The notes beneath the pieces are model-generated. The model was not told the DNA's origin. It did not search any database and was given only the letters and a program-made list of their open reading frames with translations. DNA of 64,000 nt, from assembly GCF_030272615.1 (NCBI RefSeq), contig NC_081415.1, forward strand, positions 624,961,740-625,025,739, written 5' to 3'. How positions within the stretch are numbered: the stretch's first letter is position 1; each line of letters starts with the position of its first letter. The position numbers and the translations under genes were made by a program. Positions 46,849-58,690 of the stretch are shown here, piece after piece. The stretch is from Cryptomeria japonica. Lineage: Eukaryota > Streptophyta > Pinopsida > Cupressales > Cupressaceae.

Positions 46849-47960
46849 CCTTACATGCCTTGGAGTCTTAGGATTTTCATGATTTTTAGACTCCTGACTT
46901 GGTTCTTCTGCACTAGCACGTGTACCTTCTCCTTCATTCTCAGGCTTTTGCTAAGCAAACTCAACTTGATTTTGGGTCTACACTTGTTTTCCTTTATCTA
47001 CACTAACATCCTGATCATCTGAGCCATATCCGCAAGATCTGATTTGTCTCACATTTCCCTCATCAAGATTCACATTAGCACTCTCAACTATTTTCTTCAA
47101 TCTCTTATTATAACACTAGTAGGCTTTTCTCTTAGTAGAGTAACCAGTAAAGATTATTTCATAACATCTAGCATCAAACTTCCCTAGATCTTCATCTCTA
47201 CTAATATAACATTTACTACCAAAAATTCTAAAATACCTAGCTATAGGAGCATGACCAAACTATAACTCATAAGGAGTCTTACCAGTATCACCTTTGATAT
47301 GTACCCAGTTCAAAGTGTATATAGCAGTACTCACAACTTCTCTCCAATAGATATATAAAACATTTCCTTCAATCATCATGGATCTAGCAAGTTCCTAAAC
47401 TGTCCTATTCTTTTTTTTTACAATAACATTATGTTGAGGGGTTCATGGAGCATATAACTATCTCTTAACCCCATTCTATTCAAAAAAATAATTGAACTCA
47501 CTCGAAGTAAATTCACCACCTCTGTCAGATCTCAGACACTTTGGTTTAAAACCAGTTTATGTCTCAGCCATAGCTTTGAAAATCTTGAACTTCTCTAATG
47601 CTTTAGACTTTTCCCTTAATAAAGTAACCCACATCATCCTTGAATAGTCATCAATTAGAAACATGAAATACATATCGCCCTACAAGCTTATCACTCTAAA
47701 AGAACCACACAAATCAATATGCAAAAGATCTAATATTCCTTTAGAAGTATACTATTTTCTTTTGAAAGTAACTCTTGTCTTCTTCCTTAATTGACATTCC
47801 TTACATATCGGATTAGTAGGCTTTACCAACTTAGATAGATCTATCATTGCTTGAGTAGAACTTATCTTAACCATGCAGTCAAAATTTACATGACACATCC
47901 TTCTATGCCACAACCAAATTTCATCAACCTAAACAATCAAATGGCTTTTATCACCAACAT
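46849..47960 (-). pseudogene. Integrase of outer copia
   Basis: Minus strand. The pre-integrase HHCC region reads WLWHRRMCHVNFD ... NPICKECQLRKK. The core has D in LLHIDLCGSF and D in LRSDRGGEF. The catalytic Glu, expected in a GIVERKNRT-type motif, is Lys here (VIVKKKNRTV), so the DDE triad is broken. Several TAG or TGA stops also interrupt it. The C-terminal part (YELWFGHAPIARYFRIFGSK) and a variable linker lead to RT. Confidence 0.75.
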
Positions 47961-49370
47961 TTAAGTGAAAGATATTGTCTTTAGTCTTTGTACCTGATGC
48001 AATCTCAATTTTAGAGCTACTCAAGATCTTACATTTTCCATTCTTGAATTGCAAATCACATCCTTTATCAATCATCTGTCCAACACCCAAAACATTATGC
48101 TTTAGATGTTCAACATACAAGACATCATCAATGTTGTTCTTACCATCAAGAGAAATAGAACCTCTACCATGGATTATGCTAGCTTTATCATCACCATATC
48201 TTACTACACCACCATCATACTTTTCCATACTCATAAAGTTACTCTTATCACCTATCATATGATGAGAAAAATCATTGTCAATACCCCATTCATCTTTTTC
48301 TCTAGCCTTAGCAGTCAAAGATTTCTCTTCAATAATGCAACTATTAGAATCAACAATCATTGGATCATCTTCCTTGATATAAATTAACACCCACTCATCT
48401 CCTGAATTTCCTTTCTTAGATTCATCATTAGTCACACCTTCATCATCAGCAAAAGAACACTTCTTCAGATATATAGGCTTATATGGATTCAATGGATTCT
48501 TAGAAACTCTTTTGGACACCTTGAAACAAAATGTCCTATCTTATTACATGAAAAACATTTAAGAGGTAACTTTCCTTCATACTTATGATCACCTTTAGGC
48601 AATATTTAGACAATCAGGGCTTCAATCTCTTCAAGTTATCTTTCATCTTCTTCAAGCTCTTTTGTCTCTTTTTCATATCTAGATACCCTTGTAAAACTTT
48701 CTCTTGGATCATATTTCTACTTCCCGGATACAGTAGCTTTGAATGTGGATTCAGATTTAGGAAGAGTTTAAACAAACTCACTTAACTCAAAAGCATAAAG
48801 CTTTCCAATTAGTATGTCTCTAGACACATCTGTCACAGTTAAGATCTCCTCAATAGTAGCACCCTTGTGCTTGTAATCAGGAGGCAAGGATCTCAGGAGT
48901 TTAGCAATAATCTCATATTCTTCCAACACTCCACTGGTACATTTGATGTTCAACAAAAGCTCATTCACTTTCTACATAAAGGAGGTTTTTTTCTCATCTT
49001 CGCCCATCTTCAACTTCTCATATTTTCTCTTCAAGCTCTACACCTTAGCAACTTTCACATGGTTGTCACCTTCATACAAAGTCTCTATCTTCTTCTAGAT
49101 CTCATGAGCAATCTGCAAATCCATAACATTAGTCATCTCAGAATCAGATAAGGCACTCAACAATGCTTCCTTAGCTCTGATAATGAATTCAATTTCCTTT
49201 ATCTCATCTTGAGTTGTAGGACCATTCTAAGGAGCAATATACACATTCTTAGAAATCTTCCAATAGTCTTCACCAATGCATCTCAAATGGCATTCCATCT
49301 GGTTCTTTTAGAGAGTGTGATTTCTTTCATCAAATCTTAGACTATCCTTATTAAAAGCAAAGGTTGACAT
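47929..49370 (-). pseudogene. gag and protease of outer copia
   Basis: The likely gag start is ATG at 49370 (MSTFAFNKDSLRFDERNHTL). The capsid (UBN2-type) follows with TTQDEIKEIEFIIRAKEALL and YEIIAKLLRSLPPDYKHKGA. The nucleocapsid knuckle CFSCNKIGHFVSRC at about 48555-48510 is a complete CCHC. The protease comes next, where the family's DSGCSHHMTGD appears as DNDFSHHMIGD, losing the Ser-Gly of the active site. Stops are largely TAG. The inner copia sits 7 bases upstream of this ATG. Confidence 0.75.
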
Positions 49371-49377
49371 CCCAAAT

Positions 49378-50842
49378 TGATAATACAATGATGAACAGTG
49401 AGTACCAAACCAGTACTGGGAAGGGTGGGGTGAATCAGTACAGATATAAAAAACTTTTCCTAAACCAGTTTGACTGTAAATAGTAAACTTGACTGGCAAT
49501 CACTAACATCAGTCATAAACCAAATTACTATCAGTTAAACACAATGAGATTGTGAAAGATATAAACCGGATACACTTATCTTACAACACAACCTACACCC
49601 TCATTTCCACATTATCCTTGTGCATAAATAGGTAATCTATCATAAAAAATATAATAACATGCTAGATCAACATGATTCACTGCTTGATAGAAAACAACAA
49701 AGCATCACATGAAAAGGACATCACACATGACACACATATTTTTAAGGTGGAAACCCAATTGGGAAAAACCACGGTGGGGATGAATACCCACAAGTTGTTT
49801 TTGAACTCTTTAGAAGTCTGCTCTGTTAGGAGCCTTGTCCGGTTAAAGACTGTTACAATAGGTTCAGTTAAGAACCAATCCTGTTAGGGATCACCCAGTT
49901 AAGGGATGGCTAGAATACCTGGTTAAGGGTTAAACCCTGTTAGAGGTTACCTTGTTAGAGGATTTCATGAACCCAATGGCTTTGAGTCACCCTATTAAAG
50001 GATTTATAGCAAGCTGGTTAAAGCTACCCTGTTAAGGGATTTTCCAACTATTGAAGTGGTTAGAGATCAACAGGTATTACAATGATCTAGCAAGAATCAC
50101 GTATCTTTGCACTTAGATACACACACAACATTTTCCAACACATTCAACATGGAACACAACACTGACCTTATAGGAAATAGATAGGTCGGTAATATAAACC
50201 CTAAACCATAAACATTTAGTTTGAGCAATTTAGTTGGTTCAATCCTGACCATTGAACACTTTGCATTTGAATACAATGGTCATGAACAGATCTCAAGACA
50301 TTCTCCATCATTTGTTCTTCACTACTTCATGGAGTGATAACCCATGACGCATTCTCCACCATTTGCATAGACTTCACACATTCCCGAGGTAGATAGGATC
50401 AATCTCCTTCATGTAGGATCCTTCACGCGGATGAGGCTAATGTGGCAACCCGATCTGGTTTCCATTACAATGCTAAATCATCACACAATGCCATTGGTTG
50501 AATCACACAGGCTAGAAACACTTCAACCAAAAACCTTGAAGCTTCAACCAGAAATCGTGAAGCTCAGACTACCAACTAGTAGTCATACCATATTAGACCT
50601 TTATAGAGAACATTCCATATATCGGTTCACTTGGACAAATGTACCGCTTCACCTTTTGCACATATGCCAGTTCTCATCATTATATCGGTTCACTTTGCCA
50701 GTTGTTTAACTTCAATAAACCTATTCACTCCATCATATTACCAGTTCACTCTTTAGCATATTACCGGTTCTCTCTTTCAGCATATTGAGATCAATGACAA
50801 CACAATATCATCATGTCAACATATTCTGCACATATGCCAACA
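49378..50842 (-). repeat. 3' LTR of inner copia
   Basis: 1465 bases, TG...CA. On the minus strand it is preceded by CCAAAGGGGGAGAT (50843-50856), the polypurine tract. Its middle has many CxGTTAAGGGATT-like words without fixed spacing (about 49822-50040). Compared with the 5' LTR it lacks a segment of about 90 bases (56428-56520) and has an extra one of about 50 bases near 49838. Confidence 0.88.
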
Positions 50843-51088
50843 ATCTCCCCCTTTGGCATTAATGGCAATATAGAAAGATATCTCTCTATCTGCATCACAT
50901 CTTCTCCTTAATACTACAGATATCTTTTCCACTTCACATCTTCTCCCCCTTTGACAATGATGCCAACAGTGGAGGCACAAGCTTCCTTGTTCCACTATGC
51001 TGCCCCCCCTAAGGAGTAGCATCCTTCAACACATCAACCCTGAAAAGATAGGTAAAGTAAGATCTGACTGATGTGGAGCATAAACCTT
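50843..51088 (-). other. Inner copia 3' untranslated region
   Basis: It has two polypurine tracts: AAAGGGGGAGAT against the LTR and CAAAGGGGGAGAAGATG at 50940-50956. A similar pair exists in the outer copia. No ORF is supported. Confidence 0.6.
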
Positions 51089-51923
51089 TTAGATTACCTC
51101 TTGAAGGGACAACACCCCTAATTCACCTCTCAAATAGGTAAAGGTAGCCTTCGGTAGAGGCTTAGTGAATATATCTGCTAACTGTTCTTTATTGGAAACA
51201 TGTTCCAATACCACCTCTTTGTTCAGAACCTTTTCCCTCAAGAAATGATACCTGAGTTCAAAGTGTTTGGCTCTAGCATGTAAAACTGGATTCTTGGAAA
51301 TGTTAATTGCACTTGTATTGTCACAAAATATACTTACTAGTTTAGATACAGGAACTTTGAAGCCATTCAATACAAGTGTCATCCAAATATTCTAGGTGCA
51401 GTTCATAAAAGCTGCAACATACTCCGCTTCTGCTGTAGACTGAGAGATACAACTTTGCTTTTTACTCATCCATGAGACTAGTCTACCACTAAGAAAGAAT
51501 GCACCATTGGTTGTGCTCTTCTGGTCATCCACATTACCAGCCCAATCAGCATCTGTGAACACTTTCAGATTGAAATCATCATTATATGGATACCATAATC
51601 CATAGTCAATAGTTCCCTTCAGATATCTAAGAATCTGCTTGACTGCTACCAAGTGGGATTCTCTTGGGCTTTGTTGAAACCGAGCGGTAATACCCACTGC
51701 ATGTGCAATGTCCAATCTTCTATGCACTATATAATGCAACTTACCAATCATTGATCAGAATTCCTTCTCATTTACCAATGCTAAGTCATCCTCTTTTGAT
51801 AGTTTACAACCGGTCACCATTGGTGTACCAACCCATTTATTGTCTTCCATGCCAAAGGTCTTCAACACCTCTTTGACATACTTGGACTGAGTAATAAAGA
51901 TTCCATCTTTCATTTGCTGAGTC
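51089..51923 (-). pseudogene. RNase H and RT connection of inner copia
   Basis: The minus strand carries the end of the copia polyprotein: LHYIVHRRLDIAHAVGITAR, LRYLKGTIDYGLWY, then RNase H with D in VFTDADWAGNVDDQKSTTN, E in STAEAEYVAAFMNCT, and D in IFCDNTSAINISKNP. It ends ...DIFTKPLPKATFTYLRGELG. All core catalytic residues are present. One stop lies between the two open segments (51388) and another near 51753. The C-terminal 30 residues served as template to recognise the split end of the outer copia. Confidence 0.8.
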
Positions 51924-52516
51924 TATAGTCTAATGAAGAACTTAATCTCCCCTATGAGTGACATCTCAAACTCTTTCTTCATCTCATCTGCAAACTCATG
52001 ACTCATCTTGTCATCTCCACCAAAGATAATGTCATCAAAAAATACCTCACAGATCAGGATCTGATCTCCTTCAGACTTCAAGTAGATATTTCTATCTTCG
52101 CTTGTTCTCTCAAATCCAATCTTCACAAGATGGGAATGCAGGCATTCATTCCATGCTCTAGGTGCCTTCTTTAGACCATATAAGGCTTTATGTAGCCTAC
52201 ATACCATGCCATTGTCTTCAGATAGGGAAAACCCATCTGGTTGCTCTATATGCACCTCCTCTTCAAGTACACCATTTAGGAATGCAGATTTTACATCCAT
52301 TTGATATACTTTGAATCCTTTAAAAGCTGCATATGCAAGAAGCATACGAACTCCTTCCAATCTGGCTACAAGAGAAAAGGTTTCTCCATAGTCTTCTCCT
52401 TCTTCTTGGGCATATCCTTTGCACACCAGTCTAGATTTGTTTCTAATCACTTGGGCATATCCTTTGCACACCAGTCTGGATTTGTTTCTAATCACTGTGG
52501 ATTTGTTTCTAGTCAT
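51920..52516 (-). pseudogene. Reverse transcriptase of inner copia, main copy
   Basis: Open for 197 codons on the minus strand. It shows ETFSLVARLEGVRMLLAYAA, MDVKSAFLNGVLEEEVHIEQ (first catalytic Asp), LHKALYGLKKAPRAWNECL and CEVFFDDIIFGGDD, the active-site box with FFDD in place of YVDD. Its N-terminus is odd: NKSRLVCKGYAQ occurs twice in tandem, and directly upstream is a second, more damaged copy of the same RT portion. Confidence 0.8.
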
Positions 52517-52998
52517 GACTCATCTTGTCATCTCCACCAAAGATTATATCATCAATAAATACTTCACAGATCAGAATCTAATCTCCTTCTGATTTCAAGT
52601 AGATATTGTTATCTTCACTTGTTCTTTCAAATCCAATCTTCACAAGATGGGAGTGCAAGTGTTCATACCATGCTCTAGGTGCCTACTTCAGTCCATACAA
52701 GGCTTTATGTAGCCTACACACCATGTCACTATCTTCTGATAGGGAAAACCCATCTGGTTGCCTTATATATACCTACTCTTCAAGTATTCCATTCAGGAAT
52801 GTAGATTTTACATCCATTTGGTATACCTTGAATCCTTTAAAACCTGCATATGCAAGAAGCATACAAACTCCTTCAAATCTTGCTACTGGAGAAAAGGTTT
52901 CTCCATAGTCTTCCCCTTCTTCTTAGGCATATCCTTTACACACTAGTCTGGCCTTGTTAATTACCACTGTGCCATCCTCATTTAGTTTATTTCTGAAG
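52517..52998 (-). pseudogene. Duplicated partial RT block in inner copia
   Basis: The minus strand repeats the RT segment of 51998-52480: [63 protein letters not shown] and CEVFIDDIIFGGDDKMS are all present again, with several TAG stops. The repeat ends at FGGDDKMSH and goes straight back to the start of the RT block. It looks like an internal tandem duplication of about 500 bases. The fact that this copy is more damaged suggests the duplication is not brand new, or that it joined two diverged templates. Confidence 0.75.
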
Positions 52999-54490
52999 AC
53001 CCATTTGGTTCCAGTGACATTTTTATGCTTCGGTCTAGGTACCAAAGACCATGTACCATTCTTCTCTATCTAGTCAAGTTCTTCTTCAATTGCCTTGATC
53101 TAGTCTTCATCTTTATGTGCCTCTTTGAATGATTTAGGCTCAAATTCAGAGATCATACATGAGCTTTCTCTAACCTTTCTTCTTGTAAGAATTCCTACAT
53201 CTTTATGATCTTCTTTTCATCATGATTGAGTTTGACATACCTAGGTATATTCTTAACAGATTTATCTTGCTTTTCTTCTTCATCCTCATCTTCATTAGCA
53301 TCAACATCCACCAGTGTAGGAGCACAATTACTAGTACTAGGCTGATTTGCAACCGGTGCCCAGAAGGTTACTATCGGTTCATCTCCTGCATTCTCTCTAC
53401 CAGTTTCCTCAAGTTTCTTAGAGTTTTCATCAACCCTAACATTGATGCTTTCAACAATTCTTTGAGTCCTATTGTTTAAACATTTGAGAGCTTTTCTCTT
53501 TGTGGAATACCCTAGGAATATTCCCTCATCTCATTTAGCATCAAACTTTCTCTGATGTTCACTCCTCTTGATATAACATTTACTTCCAAATACTCTAAAG
53601 TAGCTCACTACTAGTGTCTTACCGGTCCAGTACTCATAAGGAGTCTTATCCTTTCCTTTCTTGATAAGTACCCGATTCATTGTGTAGACTGCAGTGCTCA
53701 CCACTTCTCTTCAAAAGGTGTGAGCGACCTTTCCTTGGATTAGCATGGTTCTAGCCACTTCAACCATTGTTCGATTGTTTCTCTCTACTAAGCCATTCTG
53801 TTATGGAGTTCGGGGGGCAAACAGTTTCCTCTTGATGTCATTCTCTTCACAATATTTGTTGAATTCACCGGAAGTGAATTCTCCTCCTTGATCAGTTCTA
53901 ATGCATTTGATTCTTCTACCTCTTTCCTTTTCTACTAGTGCTCTGAAAGCTTTGAACTTTCCAAAGGCTTCAAACTTATCATTCAAGAATGTGACCCACA
54001 TCATTCTTGAGCAATCATTTGTAAGAATCATAAAATACCTATCTCCCTGCACACTCCTAGTTTTCATAGGACCACACCAATCAGTATGCACAAGATCAAG
54101 TAAATTGTCTGTAGTGAAAGATTTACCTTTGAAGGTTGAGGAAGACATTTTCCCCAGTTGACACTCTCTGCACAAAGGATTTTCTAGTTTTATCAACATC
54201 GCAAATCCTCTAACTACCTTGATCTTACTGGCCTTCACAATGTTATCAAAATTTACATGGCAGAGTCTCATATGCCATATCCAACTATCATCAAACCTAG
54301 CCATAAGACATGTACTTATATTTGCATTCAGCTGAAATAGGTTACCTTTGGGCAGCATACTGGTGGCCATTGATTCAGCACTCTTTCCTTTGCTTTTGCA
54401 CATTCCATTTCTGAATTCCAAAGTGAGTCCACTATCATTCAGCTGGGCAACACTCAATAGGTTGTGTCTAAGACCTTCCACCCAATACAC
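52999..54490 (-). pseudogene. Integrase of inner copia
   Basis: Minus strand. The pre-integrase zinc motif is IWHMRLCHVNFD ... NPLCRECQLGKM. The core has D (LVHTDWCGPMKTR), D (CIRTDQGGEFTSGEFN) and E (NGLVERNNRTMVE), so the catalytic triad is complete. A TAA replaces a Gln codon just before the Glu (about 53802), and further stops occur in the linker towards RT (53200-53500). A charged DEDEEEKQDK stretch lies in that linker. Confidence 0.8.
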
Positions 54491-54499
54491 ATTGTCAGC

Positions 54500-54797
54500 A
54501 CTACTCTTCCATTCAAAGGGATGGTCCCTCTACCTTTGACCATACATGGTGCATCATTACCAAAATGAACCACACCACCATCATATTCTTCCAGAGAAAG
54601 AAACTTACTCTGGTCACCAGTCATACGGTGAGAACAACCACTATCAATAATCCACTCATTGGATTATCAAAGTGGGAGACAAGAGCCTTCTTGTCAGACA
54701 CATCTTCCTTGACCGCTACAAACACAATATCCTCATTTTCTTCATATTCTGATTCCTCATTAATGACACCTTCATCAACTACTAGAAAATAGTTTCT
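54500..54797 (-). pseudogene. Protease of inner copia, frameshifted
   Basis: In one minus-strand frame this reads NEWIIDSGCSHRMTGDQSK, giving the catalytic DSG and the usual copia SH-MTG context, then EEYDGGVVHFGND. Frame changes on both sides (near 54668 and 54520) disconnect it from gag and integrase. Confidence 0.7.
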
Positions 54798-55688
54798 CTA
54801 GTTTCCTCCTTTGAACTTCTTGAACTTTTCCAGTTTGTCTTTGCTATCACCATTAGGATAGTTTATAGCAATATGTCCTATCCAGTTACAAGAGAAGCAT
54901 TTCAAAGGAAGCTTACCTCTATATTTACCGGTTCCCTTAGGAAGTCTCTTGGCAAGAAGAGCTTCAAATTCCATCAAGATCTCCTCATCATCCATTTCTC
55001 TGCTATGTCTTGGTTCACTACTGGTACTAGCTTCTTTTCCTTTTCTAGATGGTGCAGCAGATGCTCTAAAGGCTGATTCAGTCTTCTGAACACTGCCATC
55101 AAAGCTATTTAGCTCATAGGCTGTCAACTTTGCAATGATGGAGTCTAGGGATACCTTAGTCTTGTCTATTGACCTCAACTCCTGAATAGCAGCAACCCTT
55201 ATTGCATAGACCGGTAATAAGGATCTCAAAAATTTACTAACAACAGTAGAATATTCCATTTTACCACCTGCACTCTTGATATCTCCAACAACAGTTTTGA
55301 TTCTTATTCCATATTGTTGAATGGTCTCTCCTTCAACCATCTGCATGTCTTCAAACTTTCCCCTAAGGCTTTCTTCTTTAGCTTTTTTTACATGCTCATC
55401 ACCACCATAGATATTCTCAAGAGTATCCCACACTTCCTTGGGATTTTCTTTATCCTGGACATCAATAAACTCAATGTTAGATAAGCTACTGATTAGGGCT
55501 TCCATGACTTGCCCATTCTCCTGGATCTCTCTCTTTTGATCATCAGTGAGAGTACCGATGGGAATAACATAAGCATTCTCAACATGGCTCCAGTGTTGAG
55601 CACCCATGCTTCTGATGTATATCTTCATTCTGTCCTTCCATATTTTGAAATGATCTCTATTGAACTTTGGGCCTTCCCTCTTCATCAT
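54798..55688 (-). CDS. gag of inner copia
   Basis: An open 296-residue frame: NRDHFKIWKDRMKIYIRSMG, then VWDTLENIYGGDEHVKKAKE (UBN2 capsid), VVSKFLRSLLPVYAIRVAAI, a polar linker, and a nucleocapsid knuckle CFSCNWIGHIAINYP. In the knuckle the final Cys has become Tyr, so it has only C-C-H. The start at MMKREGPK lies about 70 bases after the LTR edge, normal for copia. It is followed by a TAG and an acidic linker. It is the best-preserved gene of this element. Confidence 0.78.
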   Translation of the reverse strand: MMKREGPKFNRDHFKIWKDRMKIYIRSMGAQHWSHVENAYVIPIGTLTDDQKREIQENGQVMEALISSLSNIEFIDVQDKENPKEVWDTLENIYGGDEHVKKAKEESLRGKFEDMQMVEGETIQQYGIRIKTVVGDIKSAGGKMEYSTVVSKFLRSLLPVYAIRVAAIQELRSIDKTKVSLDSIIAKLTAYELNSFDGSVQKTESAFRASAAPSRKGKEASTSSEPRHSREMDDEEILMEFEALLAKRLPKGTGKYRGKLPLKCFSCNWIGHIAINYPNGDSKDKLEKFKKFKGGN

Positions 55689-55759
55689 TACAATAGGATC
55701 TTTCCCTCAAGCGGTTAAGCTTACAACATAGAGGACCTAGAGGATGCTCTAATACCAAT

Positions 55760-57246
55760 TGATAATACAATGATGAATAGTGAGTACCAGATCAGTACTG
55801 AGAGGGGGGGTGAATTAGTACAGATATAAAAAAATTTCCTGAACCGGTTTGACTGTAAATAGTGAACTTGACTAGCAATCACTTACACCGGTCATAAACC
55901 AAATTACTACTGGTTAAACACAATGAGATTGTGAAAGATATAAACTGGAAACACTTATCTTACCACACAACCTACACCCTCATTTCCACATTATCCTTGT
56001 GCATAAATAGGTAATATATCATCAAAAATATAATAACATGCTATATCAACATGATTCGCCACTCAATAGAAAACAACAAAGCATCACATGAAAAGGACAT
56101 CACACATGATACACATATTTTTCACGTGGAAACCCAACTGGAAAAAACCATGGTGGGGATGAATACCCACAAGCTATTTTTGAACTCTTTAGAAGTCCGC
56201 TCTATTAGGAGCCTTGTCCCTGTTAGGGATCACCTAGTTAAGGGATGGTTAGAATACCTAGTTAAGGGTTAAACCATATTAGAGGTTACCTTGTTAGAGG
56301 ATTTCATGAACCCAATGGCTTTGAGTCACCTTGTTAAAGGATTTACAGCAAGTTGATTAAAGCTACCTCGTTAAGGGATTTTCCAACTATTGAAGTGGTT
56401 AGAGATCAATGGGTATTACAATGATTTGGTAATAGCACTTCAATGCCAATGTAGATCCACTTTAGTTCCTTTTTTCTGCATACACACTCTGTAGGTATCA
56501 ACCCTCTTATATGGTCTGGCAAGAATCATGTATCTTTACACTTAGATACACCCACAACATTTGCCAACAACTTCAACATGAAATAAAACATCAACCTTAT
56601 AGGAAATAGATAGGTCGGTAACATAAACCCTAAACATTTAGGTTGAGCAATTCAGTTAGTTCAATCTTGACCATTGAACACTTTGCATTTGAATACTATG
56701 GTTTGAAACAGATCTCAAGACATTCTCCATCATTCATTCTTCACCGCTTCTTGGAGGTGATAGCCCATCACATGTTCTCCACCGTTTGTGTAGACTTCAC
56801 ACATTCCCGAGGTAGATAGGATCAATCTCCTTGATGCAGGATCCTTCACATGCATGAGGCTGATGTGGCAACATAATCTGATCTCCATTATAATGCTAAC
56901 TCATCACACAATGCCATCGGTTGAATCACATAGGCTCGAAACACTTTAACTAGAAACCCTAAAGATGAGACTACCAACCAGTAGTCATACCATATTAAAC
57001 CGTGATAGAAAACATTCCATATACCAATTCACTTGGACAAATGTACCGCTTCACCTTTTGCACATATACCGGTTCTCATCATTATATCGGTTCAATTTGC
57101 CAGTTGCTTAACTTCAATAAACCTGTTCACTCTTCATCATATTATCGGTTCACTCTTCAGCATATTACTAGTTCTCTCTTTCAGCATATTGACATCAATG
57201 ACAACACAATATCATCATGTCAACATATTCTGCACATATGCCAACA
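55760..57246 (-). repeat. 5' LTR of inner copia
   Basis: 1487 bases, TG...CA on the minus strand. Followed on that strand by the primer site TTGGTATTAGAGC. Short ORFs at 57002-57325 and 56051-56272 fall inside or across it and are not genes. Confidence 0.88.
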
Positions 57247-57251
57247 CAAAT

Positions 57252-57300
57252 CATCTCAAGCAGTCAAGATTCTTCTGAAGGATCTAGCTCTAATACCAAC
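57252..57300 (-). other. Primer-binding site and leader of outer copia
   Basis: On the minus strand, directly after the LTR end, GTTGGTATTAGAGC (57300-57287) matches the initiator tRNA-Met-type site with one or two changes. The leader then continues into 49377 once the inner copia is removed. Confidence 0.75.
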
Positions 57301-58634
57301 TGTTGGCAAAAATATAGAAAACTAAGAGGGGGTGAATCATTTTTCTCACAAATTCTACACAACTTAAACTTAAATTCAGATATGATAATTAGCAATGAAA
57401 GCACAAATCAACACCACATCAATAACACACATAACACCAAGATTTTTGACATGGAAAACCTAGTTAGGGGAAAAATCATGGTGGGAACCTACCCACAATG
57501 AGATAATACCTTGTTAGGAGTAAATGAAATATTACAATAGGGAATGCACATGCATTCGGGCAAACTACCTAGAACTCACTGCTCAAATCACAAAATAAGA
57601 AGGGCTAAAACCCTTGGGAAGGCTCACTACTTTATAAAAACATTTGGATTACATCCGGAGAATCAAGAACTAATGAAAGAGCATCTCCATAGGCTTGGTT
57701 ATAGTTCTGGTTAAGCATGGAACACAAAACTCTACTCTTTCACACTTCTTCTCTGCTACTGAAAGATCAAATCAATTTTTGCATATGCAGATACCTCTCT
57801 CAACTAAATATTACATATATTTATACAAATCATCAACCTATATTTCAAGGTCGGCTCAACCCTCATCACAAATTACAAAGAAATAACCTCACACGTTACA
57901 ACAATACATGCAGACCAAAACAATATCTACTAAGACATAGTCTAGACCTAAATCAATACCGTAAACAAGAAACACCATCAAGAATTACACCTCAAACATC
58001 CACAACACACTAGGATCAACATGAGTGTCGCATAACATGAAGAACACCACTAGACCAAGAAAATGATCAATAACATGAACAAAAATCAATGCGGTCCATC
58101 AACACTGATAGAACATGATCTAGAAACATCCACAAGCAATGTGAATTACCATAGCAACAACCACAACATCACAACATACTAGAATCTTCATCATCATTAT
58201 TTTGAACCTCAAGAACACACACTGAACTGATTGTCAAATTGAAAAATTCACTTGTGGACCTCCAAATTATGAACCATCTAAAGTGAGGATACATATGAAT
58301 GTACCAAACACTCTGCCAAATCTGGAAATAGAGATATTGCATTTTTTGAGCAAAGTGGAACATAATCTAGAACACTGAACACTACTAACAACTAGAAAAT
58401 CAACCTCAATACCGGATCACATAACTCGATCATATCACCATGCAGGCCACTGAAACTTCAGTTGAATCAACTAGACATACTTATATCAAAACCCATTAAA
58501 CCGCAACATCTCATCTACAACACACAAATCAAGCCAACTCATCCAATCTGACTACAACACTAGACTACACATAAGAATATGTTGACATCATTGACAATAC
58601 ACTATTCTAGCAAACTTCTCAACAATATACAACA
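57301..58634 (-). repeat. 5' LTR of outer copia, internal sequence on both sides
   Basis: 1334 bases, homologous to 17282-18644. Its left edge adjoins a primer site, so it served as a 5' LTR for the element to the left. Its right edge adjoins GCCAAAGGGGGAGAT (minus strand; 58635-58649) and about 50 bases of copia 3' internal sequence, so it was also the 3' LTR of something to the right. Confidence 0.82.
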
Positions 58635-58690
58635 ATCTCCCCCTTTGGCGTTGATGGCAACATATGAATGTGAAAAACAATCAATGAAAA
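58635..58690 (-). other. Fragment of a second copia copy (3' internal end)
   Basis: Matches 18645-18697 nearly base for base, including the polypurine tract, then breaks off. This is the only trace of a tandem copy to the right of the LTR. Confidence 0.7.

Larger units (their letters stand above)
49378..57246 (-). mobile_element. Inner copia retrotransposon, complete but inactive
   Basis: A 7.87-kb Ty1/copia element on the minus strand: 5' LTR 55760-57246, primer site, gag, protease, integrase, RT, RNase H, polypurine tract, 3' LTR 49378-50842. Perfect CAAAT duplications lie at 49373-49377 and 57247-57251. The primer site, TTGGTATTAGAGC, at 55759-55747 on the minus strand is the initiator tRNA-Met type. 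It belongs to the same broad family as the outer copia but has different LTRs. Frameshifts near the protease, stops in integrase and a duplicated RT block inactivate it. Confidence 0.92.
17282..58634 (-). mobile_element. Outer copia retrotransposon, decayed, hosts four insertions
   Basis: A Ty1/copia element on the minus strand. Its parts are the 3' LTR 17282-18644, internal pieces 18645-24705, 45278-49377 and 57252-57300, and the 5' LTR 57301-58634. The insertions within it are a short gypsy, a TRIM, a 20.6-kb gypsy and a second copia. Continuity is shown by the protein: removing the gypsy and one GTATC copy joins an RNase H C-terminus reading ...FKKPLRKD to TFEYLREKLGVIAPP, exactly as the intact homologue at 51089-51382 reads. 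Removing the inner copia and one CAAAT copy puts the gag start about 50 bases after the primer-binding site. Many stops make it inactive. Confidence 0.85.

Noticed and set aside
49822-50040. GTTAAGGGATT words in the inner copia LTR as a tandem array
   Set aside because: I measured the spacings and they vary between about 7 and 17 bases, so this is a word-rich region, not a periodic array like 62817-63266.
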